Program-made: the position numbers and the translations under genes | Assembly (NCBI GenBank): GCA_965197865.1 | Contig: CBDANZ010000004.1 | Coordinates: 558,001-622,000 of the forward strand | DNA: 64,000 nt | Origin: CBDANZ01 sp965197865 | GTDB lineage: Bacteria; Acidobacteriota; Vicinamibacteria; Vicinamibacterales; CAVVIG01 | Direction: 5' to 3' | In this document: piece after piece, positions 43,293 to 51,220 of the stretch | Numbering within the stretch: position 1 is the stretch's first letter | How the letters are laid out: every line of letters begins with the position of its first letter | The notes under the pieces: generated by a model | Databases searched by the model: none | Seen by the model: only the letters and a program-made list of their open reading frames with translations | What the model was told of the DNA's origin: nothing

Positions 43293-44663
43293 ATGGCCCG
43301 AAAACCTCCAAGCGTCGTGCTGGTCGGCCGGCCCAACGTCGGGAAATCAACGCTTTTCAACCGACTGATCGGTTCCAGGCGTGCGATCGTGGCGCCCCTT
43401 GCCGGCACGACGCGCGATTGGCTGACCCGGCCGGTGTCGTGGGGCGGCACGAGCTTCGCGCTGTCCGACACGGGGGGCTTGTACGGAGGCAGCGAAGATC
43501 CACTGCACGAGCTCGTCGTTCGCCAGGGACAGCGGGCGATGACCCGCGCCGATCTCCTGGTTTTTCTGGTGGATGGCCGCGAAGGCTTGGTGTCGGCCGA
43601 CGAGACGATCGCGCGCGAGCTCCGCGAAACGGGCCGGCCGATTCTGCTGGCCGTGAACAAGACGGACGACAAGCGCGCCCAGGCAGGTGTGTTGGAGTTC
43701 TACCAGGTCGGATTCGAGCCGGTCGTCGAGATTTCGGCGGAGCACGGTACAGGCGTGGGAGATCTCCTCGACGAGATCGTGAAAGCGCTCAAGGCGCAAG
43801 GCTTGGCGCTCAGCGATCCGCCCTCAGCTCTCAGCTCTCAGCCCGAGGCGCTGGCCCCGCAGGAAATCACGGTGGCTATCGTCGGCCGCCCCAACGTGGG
43901 AAAGTCGTCGCTCCTCAATCGGCTGTTGAAGGAAGAGCGCGCGCTGGTGAGCAAGATGCCCGGCACGACGCGGGATGCGATTGATGCCGTCCTAACGTGG
44001 CACGGCCGCCGCTTTCGCATGCTCGACACCGCAGGAATGCGCCGCCCCGGGCGCGTGCGGAGCGGCGGCCAAGTCGAACTGGTGAGCGTGGCGGGTGCGA
44101 AGAAGGCAATCTTCGACGCCGACGTCGTCGCGCTCCTCATTGACGCGCTCGAAGGCGCGAGCGACCAGGACGCCGCGATTGGCGGCGAGGCCGACCGCGC
44201 CGGCCGCGGTATCGTTCTTGTCGCCAACAAATGGGATCTCGTAAAGAGCCAGGGCCCCCAGTTCGTCAAGGAGTTCGACGAAGAGCTGCGCCGGCGCATG
44301 AAGTTTCTGGACTATGCGCCGATCCTGCACGTCTCGGCGCTGACAGGGGAGCGCGCGCCAAGGGTGCTGGAGACGATCGACAAGGTCGCGGCAGCGCGGC
44401 GCAAGCGTATTCCGACGCCGGCGCTCAATAAGTTCATCGCCTCGGTGACGGCCTCCAACCCGCCGGTTAGTCCCGGCCGCAGGCACGTGCGGATCATGTA
44501 TGCGGCGCAAGTCGGCGTCGCCCCGCCGTCGTTCGTCTTCTTCACCAACGTGACGACGACGTTGCATTTCTCGTACGAGCGGTTTCTCATCAACCGGCTT
44601 CGCGACGAGTTCGGGTTTGTCGGTACGCCGACCCGCGTCCAGGTCCGGCGCCGTCGGAAGTAG
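43293..44663 (+). CDS. der: Ribosome biogenesis GTPase Der (EngA)
   Basis: Two tandem GTPase domains and a C-terminal KH-like domain; needed for 50S assembly. First G1 GRPNVGKSTLF with NKTD, second GRPNVGKSSLL with DTAGM and NKWD; the KH region holds RIPTPALNKF and the C-terminus RFLINRLRDEFGFVGTP. The linker (about residues 171-190) is encoded by CTCAGCTCTCAGCTCTCAG, the same word as the intergenic hairpin repeats, suggesting that a repeat inserted in frame. 456 residues. Confidence 0.95.
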   Translation: MARKPPSVVLVGRPNVGKSTLFNRLIGSRRAIVAPLAGTTRDWLTRPVSWGGTSFALSDTGGLYGGSEDPLHELVVRQGQRAMTRADLLVFLVDGREGLVSADETIARELRETGRPILLAVNKTDDKRAQAGVLEFYQVGFEPVVEISAEHGTGVGDLLDEIVKALKAQGLALSDPPSALSSQPEALAPQEITVAIVGRPNVGKSSLLNRLLKEERALVSKMPGTTRDAIDAVLTWHGRRFRMLDTAGMRRPGRVRSGGQVELVSVAGAKKAIFDADVVALLIDALEGASDQDAAIGGEADRAGRGIVLVANKWDLVKSQGPQFVKEFDEELRRRMKFLDYAPILHVSALTGERAPRVLETIDKVAAARRKRIPTPALNKFIASVTASNPPVSPGRRHVRIMYAAQVGVAPPSFVFFTNVTTTLHFSYERFLINRLRDEFGFVGTPTRVQVRRRRK

Positions 44664-44691
44664 TTCAGGTCCTTAACCTGCGTGCTATACT
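44664..44691 (+). promoter_or_regulatory. Candidate extended -10 promoter for the MerR-type gene
   Basis: TGCTATACT (TATACT at 44686-44691) with a weak TTCAGG at 44664-44669, 16 bases apart, 20 bases before the ATG at 44711. AGGTCCTTAACCT in the spacer is a small palindrome that could be a regulator site. Confidence 0.4.
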
Positions 44692-44710
44692 TTTTGGGCG
44701 GTTCCCGCCA

Positions 44711-45226
44711 ATGTTCGAACTTTCAGGGGACGTCGATATCCCGAAGCGTGCGCTGTTCAAAGCGGCGGAGGTCTGCGATCTGTTGCGCGTGCAGCCCTAC
44801 GTGCTGCGCTCGTGGGAGGCGGAATTTCCTGCGCTGGGCGTCGCAAAACCCTCCGGCGGGCCGCGCATCTACCGGCGTACGGACGTCGAGCAGGTCGCTC
44901 GGATCAGGCACCTCTTGCTGGTTGAAGGGCTCACGCTTGCGGGCGCGCGCCGGCGATTGGAAGAGGATGCAACGCCCGCCGCGGTCGACATGCCGGCGAT
45001 TGGCGAGCTTATCGGTCAGAACGCACGTGAGCGGCTGACGGAAGTGAAGCGGGGGCTGCGATCGATCCTGGAGCTGCTCGCGTCGGGCAACGGCGGCCAG
45101 TACTTGCGTGTCGTGCCGCGTGTGGCGGCAAGCCGTCGTCGGCTGGCGGCGGTCGGGCGCGCGAAGCCGCCTCGCGGCAGGGAGCCGAGCCGCCGAGCGG
45201 CGGCGCGCCGTAAGCGGTCGGCATAA
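44711..45226 (+). CDS. MerR family transcriptional regulator
   Basis: DNA-binding protein, 171 residues. The winged-helix MerR domain runs from about residue 14 (LFKAAEVCDLLRVQPYVLRSWEAEF) to about 75, with GPRIYRRTDVEQVARIRHLL. A short helix and a very basic C-terminal tail (RRAAARRKRSA) follow. No cysteine-rich metal-binding end, so a metal sensor is unlikely. Often found next to a tRNA-Pro in related genomes, as here. Ligand and targets unknown. Confidence 0.85.
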   Translation: MFELSGDVDIPKRALFKAAEVCDLLRVQPYVLRSWEAEFPALGVAKPSGGPRIYRRTDVEQVARIRHLLLVEGLTLAGARRRLEEDATPAAVDMPAIGELIGQNARERLTEVKRGLRSILELLASGNGGQYLRVVPRVAASRRRLAAVGRAKPPRGREPSRRAAARRKRSA

Positions 45227-45232
45227 TTTCGT

Positions 45233-45309
45233 CGGGATGTGGCGCAGCCTGGTAGCGCACTTGACTGGGGGTCAAGGGGCCGTGGGTTCGAATCCCGCCA
45301 TCCCGACCA
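45233..45309 (+). tRNA. tRNA-Pro (anticodon GGG)
   Basis: 77 bases with encoded CCA. Acceptor arms CGGGATG and CATCCCG pair; the anticodon stem CTTGA/TCAAG encloses CTGGGGG, anticodon GGG; the T loop is TTCGAAT. Discriminator A. Confidence 0.95.
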
Positions 45310-45555
45310 ACTTCCGCCTCGCCGTTTGTAACGAACTTGCAACAGAGGCCACTCTCCCGGTTCTCTCCCTTCGGCGGATACTTCCTCTTGGTTTCGCCGT
45401 TAATGTCGCGTGGCCTGACCGTTTGGGCATCGCTGATACAATTTTCGGCATATTCCGAGCGACAGCAATTGCAATGAGCCTCTGGCAGTGGCTTCGGTCG
45501 GAAGTCGAAAACAGTGGAACCTCACGGCCGAGTACGGTGACCATGTCGGCAGGTT
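45310..45555. other. Noncoding spacer
   Basis: Between tRNA-Pro and the arfB stop. Open frames exist on both strands but none resembles a protein. I see no clear signal. Confidence 0.5.
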
Positions 45556-45975
45556 CTACCCCTCGTCGGGGTGACGGCGTCGCAGCGCCTTCAGCGCGGC
45601 GCGTCGCTTCTTCGTTGTCAGCCGCGCTTCGCGTGCCCCGGCATGAGGCTTGGTGGGCCGGCGCTTCTTCGGCCGCCTGGCCGCGTGCCGAAGGAGCGCT
45701 ACGAGTCGGGCGCGCGCCGCTTGACGATTCTGCGCCTGCGCTCGATGCTCGCGGCTGTCGATGAGCAACATGCCCTCGTCGGTCATGCGGCTCCCGGCTA
45801 GCGCGATCAGCCGCTCCTTGACCTCTCCCGGTAGCGAAGAGGCGCGAACGTCGAAACGCAGCTCAACCGCGGTCGCAACCTTGTTGACGTTCTGACCGCC
45901 GGGCCCGGAGGCCCGCACGAAGCGTTCCCGGATTTCCCGGTCGTCGAGGACGATGGCCGGAGTGATTCGGATCAT
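45556..45975 (-). CDS. arfB: Alternative ribosome-rescue factor ArfB (peptidyl-tRNA hydrolase, YaeJ)
   Basis: Codon-independent release factor that frees stalled ribosomes. RASGPGGQNVNKVATAVELRF carries the catalytic GGQ. The basic C-terminal tail (KKRRPTKP, then LTTKKRRAALKALRRR) is the part that enters the mRNA channel. 139 residues, typical. A stand-alone release-factor domain without codon-recognition parts supports ArfB over RF1/RF2. Confidence 0.92.
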   Translation of the reverse strand: MIRITPAIVLDDREIRERFVRASGPGGQNVNKVATAVELRFDVRASSLPGEVKERLIALAGSRMTDEGMLLIDSREHRAQAQNRQAARARLVALLRHAARRPKKRRPTKPHAGAREARLTTKKRRAALKALRRRHPDEG

Positions 45976-46239
45976 GGGCCTTTAGGAATGCTTTGGTTTA
46001 GAGCCATGATTGACGGTCCGCGACCCGGATCTGCAGACTGCAGATCTAGAGGCCCCTGGCGAGAGCCTCAATACGCTGTTCCCTGGCTGCTCGCGCTCGC
46101 CGTGATTATCGTCATGAACGGGTAGTGGGGTGGCTTTTCAAGCTGGGCCTTTCAAGCTGATCGATCAGCTGCAGTGGCGCTACAGCGCTCCTAGCCCAGG
46201 ATCAATAAGCAGAGATACGTGACCACTTGTCCTCGATAC
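45976..46239. other. Noncoding spacer with a perfect palindrome
   Basis: GATCTGCAGACTGCAGATC near 46029-46048 is a near-perfect palindrome, possibly a hairpin or protein site. No gene is seen in the rest. Confidence 0.5.
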
Positions 46240-46452
46240 ATGGGCGCGCTGACCGAGAATCATCGCTGCCCGCGAGGGCGGTTCAGCCGTCTCACGGACG
46301 CGCTTTCAGCCGCTGGCATCGGTAGCGTTCTTGGCGTCTTGGTCTGCTTTGCCGTGGTGAGCGATCCGGCGGCCGCGCTGGTGCTGGCGTCTGCCGCCCT
46401 CGGCGCCGTTCTCGTGCGCGCGGCGCACGACGCGATGGGACCGAGGCTGTAG
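46240..46452 (+). CDS. Small membrane protein of unknown function
   Basis: 70 residues from the ATG at 46240 (a GTG at 46219 would add seven). An ENHRCPRGRFSR start is followed by two hydrophobic segments (IGSVLGVLVCFAVV and AAALVLASAALGAVLV). Convergent with moaA. I do not recognise a named family; the composition and a proper stop support a real gene. Confidence 0.55.
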   Translation: MGALTENHRCPRGRFSRLTDALSAAGIGSVLGVLVCFAVVSDPAAALVLASAALGAVLVRAAHDAMGPRL

Positions 46453-46456
46453 GGAG

Positions 46457-47587
46457 TCATCCCCCCCGCGTGTGCATCTCCAGGTGAGGATCCTGGCGCA
46501 GAGCTTTCAGGGACAGGAACTCGCGGCGCTCGCCGAGCGTCAGACGCGCCTCGGCGCCGCGGTCGTCGCGGGCGCTCCAGCCGCCGCCAATCAACTCTTT
46601 CAACTCTTCGAGGCTCGCTCCGCGGCGGAGCGCCGCACGCAGATCGATGCCGCGCGGGGCATACAGGCACAGATACCACATCCCGTCGGCGGTCAGGCGG
46701 CTGCGATCGCAGCTCCGGCAGAACGGTTCCGTCGTCGAGGCGATGATGCCGAACGAGGCGCCGTCCGGCAGGCGGTAGCGGCTGGCGGGTGCTGACGACT
46801 CCTCGACGACCGGCTCGATTTTTCCGTAGTGCGCCGAGAGGCGACCTAGTATTTCGGCGCGCGAGACGACCTCGGCCCTCGACCAGTGGGTGGCGCCACC
46901 GACGTCCATGTACTCGATGAAGCGGACCTCGGCGTCGGCCGTCTTCCCGTACTCAACGAGATCGACGAGCTCATCGTCGTTGACGTTCCTGATGATCACG
47001 GAATCTATTTTTAGCGCGTGTGGGGTCCCCGCCCCACACGGGGGTGCGGCTTCGGTGTTCCTCGGCTTCGAGCGAGCACTGCCGGCCTCGGGTGTCGCTG
47101 AGAAGGCGCGGTGAGCCGCGTCGATGCCGGCTTTCACACGCTCGAGCTTGTCGAAGCGCGCGATCGCGACGAACCGATCGCGGCGAAGCGTGTCGAGACT
47201 GACCGTGACCCGCCGGAGGCCGGCGGCCTTCAGGCCCTCGATCTCGTCGGCGAGCAGGATGCCGTTTGTGGTGATCGCGAGGTCGGTCACTCCAGCCTTG
47301 GCCGAGATCATGGCGACCAGCGAGGCGAGATCGCGGCGGAGCAGCGGCTCGCCGCCGGTCAGCCGGAAGCGAGCGACGCCGAGCACGAGAAAGACGTCCA
47401 CCAGCGCGCTGATCTCTTCGAAGCGCAGCACGTCCTCGCGAGGCAGCCACACGTAGTCGTCCTCCGGCATGCAGTACTGGCAGCGCAGATTGCAACGGTC
47501 GGTGACCGAGAGCCGCAGGTTTCGCAGCGGACGGTTGAACGTGTCGAGGACCATGGAAGCATCGATTGTAGCGCGGCCCGTGGTCAC
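46457..47587 (-). CDS. moaA: GTP 3',8-cyclase (molybdenum cofactor synthesis)
   Basis: Radical SAM enzyme for the first step of molybdopterin synthesis. CNLRCQYC binds the SAM cluster; RLTGGEPLLRRDL follows; the second cluster is FCRSCDRSRLTADGMWYLC, and the C-terminal GG that enters the active site is present (MHTRGG). Between DAAH and ALKIDSV an extra stretch of about 30 residues is encoded by a GC-rich hairpin (GTGGGG/CCCCAC), absent from typical MoaA. Adjacent to the AmmeMemoRadiSam gene. Confidence 0.93.
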   Translation of the reverse strand: MTTGRATIDASMVLDTFNRPLRNLRLSVTDRCNLRCQYCMPEDDYVWLPREDVLRFEEISALVDVFLVLGVARFRLTGGEPLLRRDLASLVAMISAKAGVTDLAITTNGILLADEIEGLKAAGLRRVTVSLDTLRRDRFVAIARFDKLERVKAGIDAAHRAFSATPEAGSARSKPRNTEAAPPCGAGTPHALKIDSVIIRNVNDDELVDLVEYGKTADAEVRFIEYMDVGGATHWSRAEVVSRAEILGRLSAHYGKIEPVVEESSAPASRYRLPDGASFGIIASTTEPFCRSCDRSRLTADGMWYLCLYAPRGIDLRAALRRGASLEELKELIGGGWSARDDRGAEARLTLGERREFLSLKALRQDPHLEMHTRGG

Positions 47588-48712
47588 TTACATCCGGAGA
47601 AACAACAGGCGCGAGCGCGAGCCGGGAAGGAACGGCCGGGACGTGACCTGTCCGCTGAACCGATCACCGAAGCGGCCCGGCACGGGCGTGGAGCACGCGG
47701 GGCAGCGGCCGTCTGGGGTGATTCGGTAGTCGCGAATGTAATACCCGCAGCGCGCGATCAGTAGCTCGCGGCACGTGCCGCATCGCGTGTTTTCGAAGTC
47801 CCCGACCTCGCCCGGTAGATTGCCAGCGTAGATGTTGCGAAGGCCGGCCGCGCGGCCGAGCGCGGCGGCCTCGAGCAGCATCTCCGGCGTCGTGCCGCCG
47901 GTGTCGGTCATCTTGTAGTCCGCGTGAAACGCGGTCACGTGCCACGGAATGTCGGGCGATACTCCCGCGATGAACTCGGTGAGCCGTGTGAGCTCGTCGC
48001 GCGAGTCGTTAAATCCGCGAATCAGCAGCGTCACGATCTCGACCCAGAAATCCATCGCGTGGAGGTGGCGGACCGTATCGAGAATCGGCTGCAGGCGTCC
48101 GCCGAGCTGGCGGTAGTGGCGATCGTCGAAGCTCTTTAAATCGACCTTGTAGAGATCGACCCACGGGCGGAGATACTCGAGCACCTGGGGCGTGCCGTTG
48201 CCGTTGGACACGAAGCCGGTGATCAGGCCGGCGGCCCTGGCTTCCTTGAACACGGCCACGGCCCATTCGCTCGTGATGAGCGGCTCGTTATATGTGCTCA
48301 CCAGGACGCGTGCCTTCAGGCCGAGCGCGTCGCGCACAAGGTCTTCTGGAGTAGCCAAGCGCGGCGGCGAGACGGCTGCCGGATCGCGAAGCGCCTGCGA
48401 CGTGACCCAGTTCTGGCAGTAGCCGCAGTGCAGATCGCATCCGAGCATGCCGAAGCTGTAGGCCAGCGCGCCAGGATGGGCGTGAAAGAACGGCTTTTTC
48501 TCGATCGGGTCGCACTGCACGCCGCCGACGTAGCCCCAGGGGACGAGCAGCCGCCCGTTCTTGTTGAAGCGCACCTTGCACACCCCGGCCGCGCCCCTGG
48601 GCAGCGGGCAGCAATGGCCGCACGCGTAGCACCGGAGGCGGCCGTCCGGCAGAACGTCGTACAGGTCGCCCTCGCGGGTCTCGCGCGCTAGAGCCTCGGC
48701 CAGCGTCGACAT
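47588..48712 (-). CDS. amrS: AmmeMemoRadiSam system radical SAM enzyme
   Basis: Radical SAM protein of the AmrS family, found with Memo and AMMECR1 homologues; its substrate is not settled. An N-terminal cysteine-rich part (CYACGHCCPLP, GVCKVRFN) precedes the cluster motif CDLHCGYCQNW. The C-terminal part carries further cysteines (CGTC, CPAC). 374 residues. It ends one base before the moaA start. The partner proteins are not in this window. Confidence 0.9.
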   Translation of the reverse strand: MSTLAEALARETREGDLYDVLPDGRLRCYACGHCCPLPRGAAGVCKVRFNKNGRLLVPWGYVGGVQCDPIEKKPFFHAHPGALAYSFGMLGCDLHCGYCQNWVTSQALRDPAAVSPPRLATPEDLVRDALGLKARVLVSTYNEPLITSEWAVAVFKEARAAGLITGFVSNGNGTPQVLEYLRPWVDLYKVDLKSFDDRHYRQLGGRLQPILDTVRHLHAMDFWVEIVTLLIRGFNDSRDELTRLTEFIAGVSPDIPWHVTAFHADYKMTDTGGTTPEMLLEAAALGRAAGLRNIYAGNLPGEVGDFENTRCGTCRELLIARCGYYIRDYRITPDGRCPACSTPVPGRFGDRFSGQVTSRPFLPGSRSRLLFLRM

Positions 48713-48800
48713 GGCTCACTTCTCTGACTTCTATTGTACGACCCGCCGCAACGCTCTGCCACGCCGCATCCAGCACCGAGCACCGAATGGTCTATCCTTT

Positions 48801-49988
48801 GTGTCTTCAGTGTTCAACCTTCCACGTCAGGTCTGGCTTCTCGGGTGGGTGAGTCTTGCGACCGATTCGGCGACCGAGGCCATCTATCCGCTTCTCCCGT
48901 TTTTCCTCACGCAGGTGCTGGGTGGTGGCGTTGTGTCGCTCGGACTCGTCGAGGGCGCCGCGGAGGCGGCCAACAGCATTCTCAAGATCGCGTCCGGTCG
49001 TCTCGCGGATCGGTCTCGACGCAAGCGGCCGATTGTTCTCGTCGGCTACCTGCTGTCGTCCGTCGTGCGGCCGCTGATGTCGATCGCGCACTCGTGGCCG
49101 CACGTGTTCACGATCCGATTCCTGGATCGGATTGGTAAAGGCGTGCGAGGCGCGCCGCGCGATGCGATGCTCGTCGCCTGGGGGAGCGAGGCGACGCGAG
49201 GAACGATCTATGGATTTCACCGCGCCATGGACCACGCCGGTGCGGTCCTCGGTCCGGCGCTTGCGTCGCTGTTTCTATATTTCTATCCGGGCGAATACCG
49301 GACGCTTTTTGCGCTCACGATCATCCCTGGCGCGGTTGGGGTACTGCTGATTTTCTTCGTGCGCGAAGGCACCGCCGGCGTTGCGTCGGTCTTCCCGGCG
49401 GGGTCCGGCGTTGGCCGGGCACGCCCCGACCCGCTACCGCGCGAATACAAGAGCTTCATGCTCGTTCTCGCGCTCTTCACGCTCGGCAACTCGACCGACG
49501 CCTTTCTGTTGCTGAAGCTCACGGATGCCGCGGGCGGTCCCGAGCTCGTGCCGCTCATGTGGTCGGCGCTCCACGTGGTGAAGGCGACCGTCTCTGTCGT
49601 CGGTGGAGCCTGGTCCGACCGGATCGACCGCCGCGCGGTGATTGCGGCCGGCTGGCTCGTGTACGCTGCTGTTTATGCCGGCTTCGCGGTGGGCGGCTCG
49701 CTGGCGGTGCTTCTAGCGTGGTTTCTCGTCTACGGCTTCTACTTTGGCTTGGCCGAAGGGTCAGAGCGGGCGCTGGTTGCCGATCTGGCGCCGGCGTCGC
49801 GACGCGGCTTCGCGTTCGGGATCTATCACGCGGTTCAGGGCCTCGGCGCGCTCGCGGCGAGTCTCGTGTTCGGTCTGATCTGGACCGTCGTCGGCCCGGC
49901 GGCAGCCTTCGCTGTCGGCGCCGCTCTTGCTCTTATCTCCACGCTGCTGTTGGTCAGCGTCGTTCGGCCACAGGCAATCAACTCTTGA
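48801..49988 (+). CDS. MFS transporter
   Basis: Twelve-helix major facilitator. VWLLGWVSLATDSATEAIYPLLPFFL and the loop motif ASGRLADRSRRKRPIVLVGYLL (motif A) open the first half; DRIGKGVRGAPRDAML is typical of a subgroup of drug/sugar transporters. Start at the GTG at 48801 or 48810; the upstream ATG at 48711 adds unrelated residues and overlaps amrS. Substrate unknown. Confidence 0.85.
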   Translation: MSSVFNLPRQVWLLGWVSLATDSATEAIYPLLPFFLTQVLGGGVVSLGLVEGAAEAANSILKIASGRLADRSRRKRPIVLVGYLLSSVVRPLMSIAHSWPHVFTIRFLDRIGKGVRGAPRDAMLVAWGSEATRGTIYGFHRAMDHAGAVLGPALASLFLYFYPGEYRTLFALTIIPGAVGVLLIFFVREGTAGVASVFPAGSGVGRARPDPLPREYKSFMLVLALFTLGNSTDAFLLLKLTDAAGGPELVPLMWSALHVVKATVSVVGGAWSDRIDRRAVIAAGWLVYAAVYAGFAVGGSLAVLLAWFLVYGFYFGLAEGSERALVADLAPASRRGFAFGIYHAVQGLGALAASLVFGLIWTVVGPAAAFAVGAALALISTLLLVSVVRPQAINS

Positions 49989-50045
49989 ACTCCTAGACCG
50001 TCAACAGGCGGAGCGTACAGCGTCCGATATAATTCACGGATACTC

Positions 50046-50816
50046 ATGCCCCTGATTCTCGTCACCAACGATGATGGATACCGGTCCGACGGAATCAAGG
50101 CGCTCGCCGAGGCACTCGGCACGCTCGGCGACGTCACTATTGTTGGGCCGATCGAAGAGGCGAGCGCCAGCAGCCATGCGCTCACCCTGCGGCGTCCGCT
50201 TCGGCTCGAGCGGATCAGCGACCGTATATACGGCGTCGATGGCACGCCGACCGATTGTGTGAACATCGCCGTCACGCAGGTGCTCAAGCGCCTTCCCGAT
50301 CTGGTCGTCTCGGGCATCAACAAAGGCTACAACCTGGGTGACGATGTGACGTATTCGGGGACGGTGGCCGGGGCGCTCGAAGGCGCGCTGCTGGGTGTGC
50401 CCAGTCTGGCGGTTTCGCGGCGCGCCATGCGCGCCGCCTACGATTTCAGCCATGCTGCGCAGGTGGCCGTCACGCTGGGCGAGGCGATGCTGCGGCGTCC
50501 GCTGCCGCCGCAAACGTTTCTCAACGTGAACGTGCCGAGGGGGCTGCCGAAGGGCTTTCGAGTCACCGTCCAGGCGAAGCGGAACCACATCACGTCCGTC
50601 GCGGAGCGTCACGATCCCAAGGGGCGCCCGTACTTCTGGATCGAAGAAGGCCAGGACCAGTGGCACCCGCACGACCGTTCGGACTATCAGGCGGTCTGTG
50701 ACGGGTACGTGTCGATCACGCCGCTGCATCCCGATCTGACCGCCCATCACGCGCTCGCGGCGGCCGAAGAGCTCGCTGTCCGGGCAGAGGATGCGGAGGA
50801 TCTGATGATTAAGTAA
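50046..50816 (+). CDS. surE: 5'/3'-nucleotidase SurE
   Basis: Metal-dependent nucleotidase and exopolyphosphatase. ILVTNDDGYRSDGIKAL carries the double aspartate, SASSHALT follows, and VSGINKGYNLGDDVTYSGTVAGALEG completes the active site. 256 residues, normal. Stands alone before tRNA-Pro(CGG). Confidence 0.94.
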   Translation: MPLILVTNDDGYRSDGIKALAEALGTLGDVTIVGPIEEASASSHALTLRRPLRLERISDRIYGVDGTPTDCVNIAVTQVLKRLPDLVVSGINKGYNLGDDVTYSGTVAGALEGALLGVPSLAVSRRAMRAAYDFSHAAQVAVTLGEAMLRRPLPPQTFLNVNVPRGLPKGFRVTVQAKRNHITSVAERHDPKGRPYFWIEEGQDQWHPHDRSDYQAVCDGYVSITPLHPDLTAHHALAAAEELAVRAEDAEDLMIK

Positions 50817-50822
50817 ATCGGG

Positions 50823-50853
50823 TACAATTGCGAGTACAATTACCTGTTACAAT
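50823..50853 (+). promoter_or_regulatory. Three tandem TACAAT boxes upstream of tRNA-Pro(CGG)
   Basis: TACAAT at 50823-50828, 50835-50840 and 50848-50853, each one base from the -10 consensus and spaced 12-13 bases. The tRNA begins 43 bases after the last. Clear -35 boxes were not identified. Confidence 0.4.
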
Positions 50854-50895
50854 CACCTGAGTTACTAAGTTCTCCACTTGACTCAATTCTGATGT

Positions 50896-50972
<77 letters not shown>

Positions 50973-51216
50973 CTCTTGATCAAGAAAGACAGCCTTCGAT
51001 TGACCGTGATGGTCGGTGGAAGGCCGTCCTTGTTGGCGATTCTGAACATCGGCGCGATACATTGGCCAAGTCCTTCCAGGAACGCGCCAGACTCTACGTC
51101 GCGCTGCATCGGCGGTGACGATGAAACGTCGAAAGACGCCATTTTCGGCTTCAAATCGCTATGTTGACGTGATACTGACCAGTCGTTATGTTGACCAGGC
51201 GGTTCTGCCTGGAGAC
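50973..51216. other. Noncoding spacer before the IS1182-like element
   Basis: CGCTATGTTGACGTGATACTGACC and CGTTATGTTGACC near 51160-51200 are short repeated words that may be the end of an old insertion sequence. No gene is recognised. Confidence 0.4.
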
Positions 51217-51220
51217 CTAG

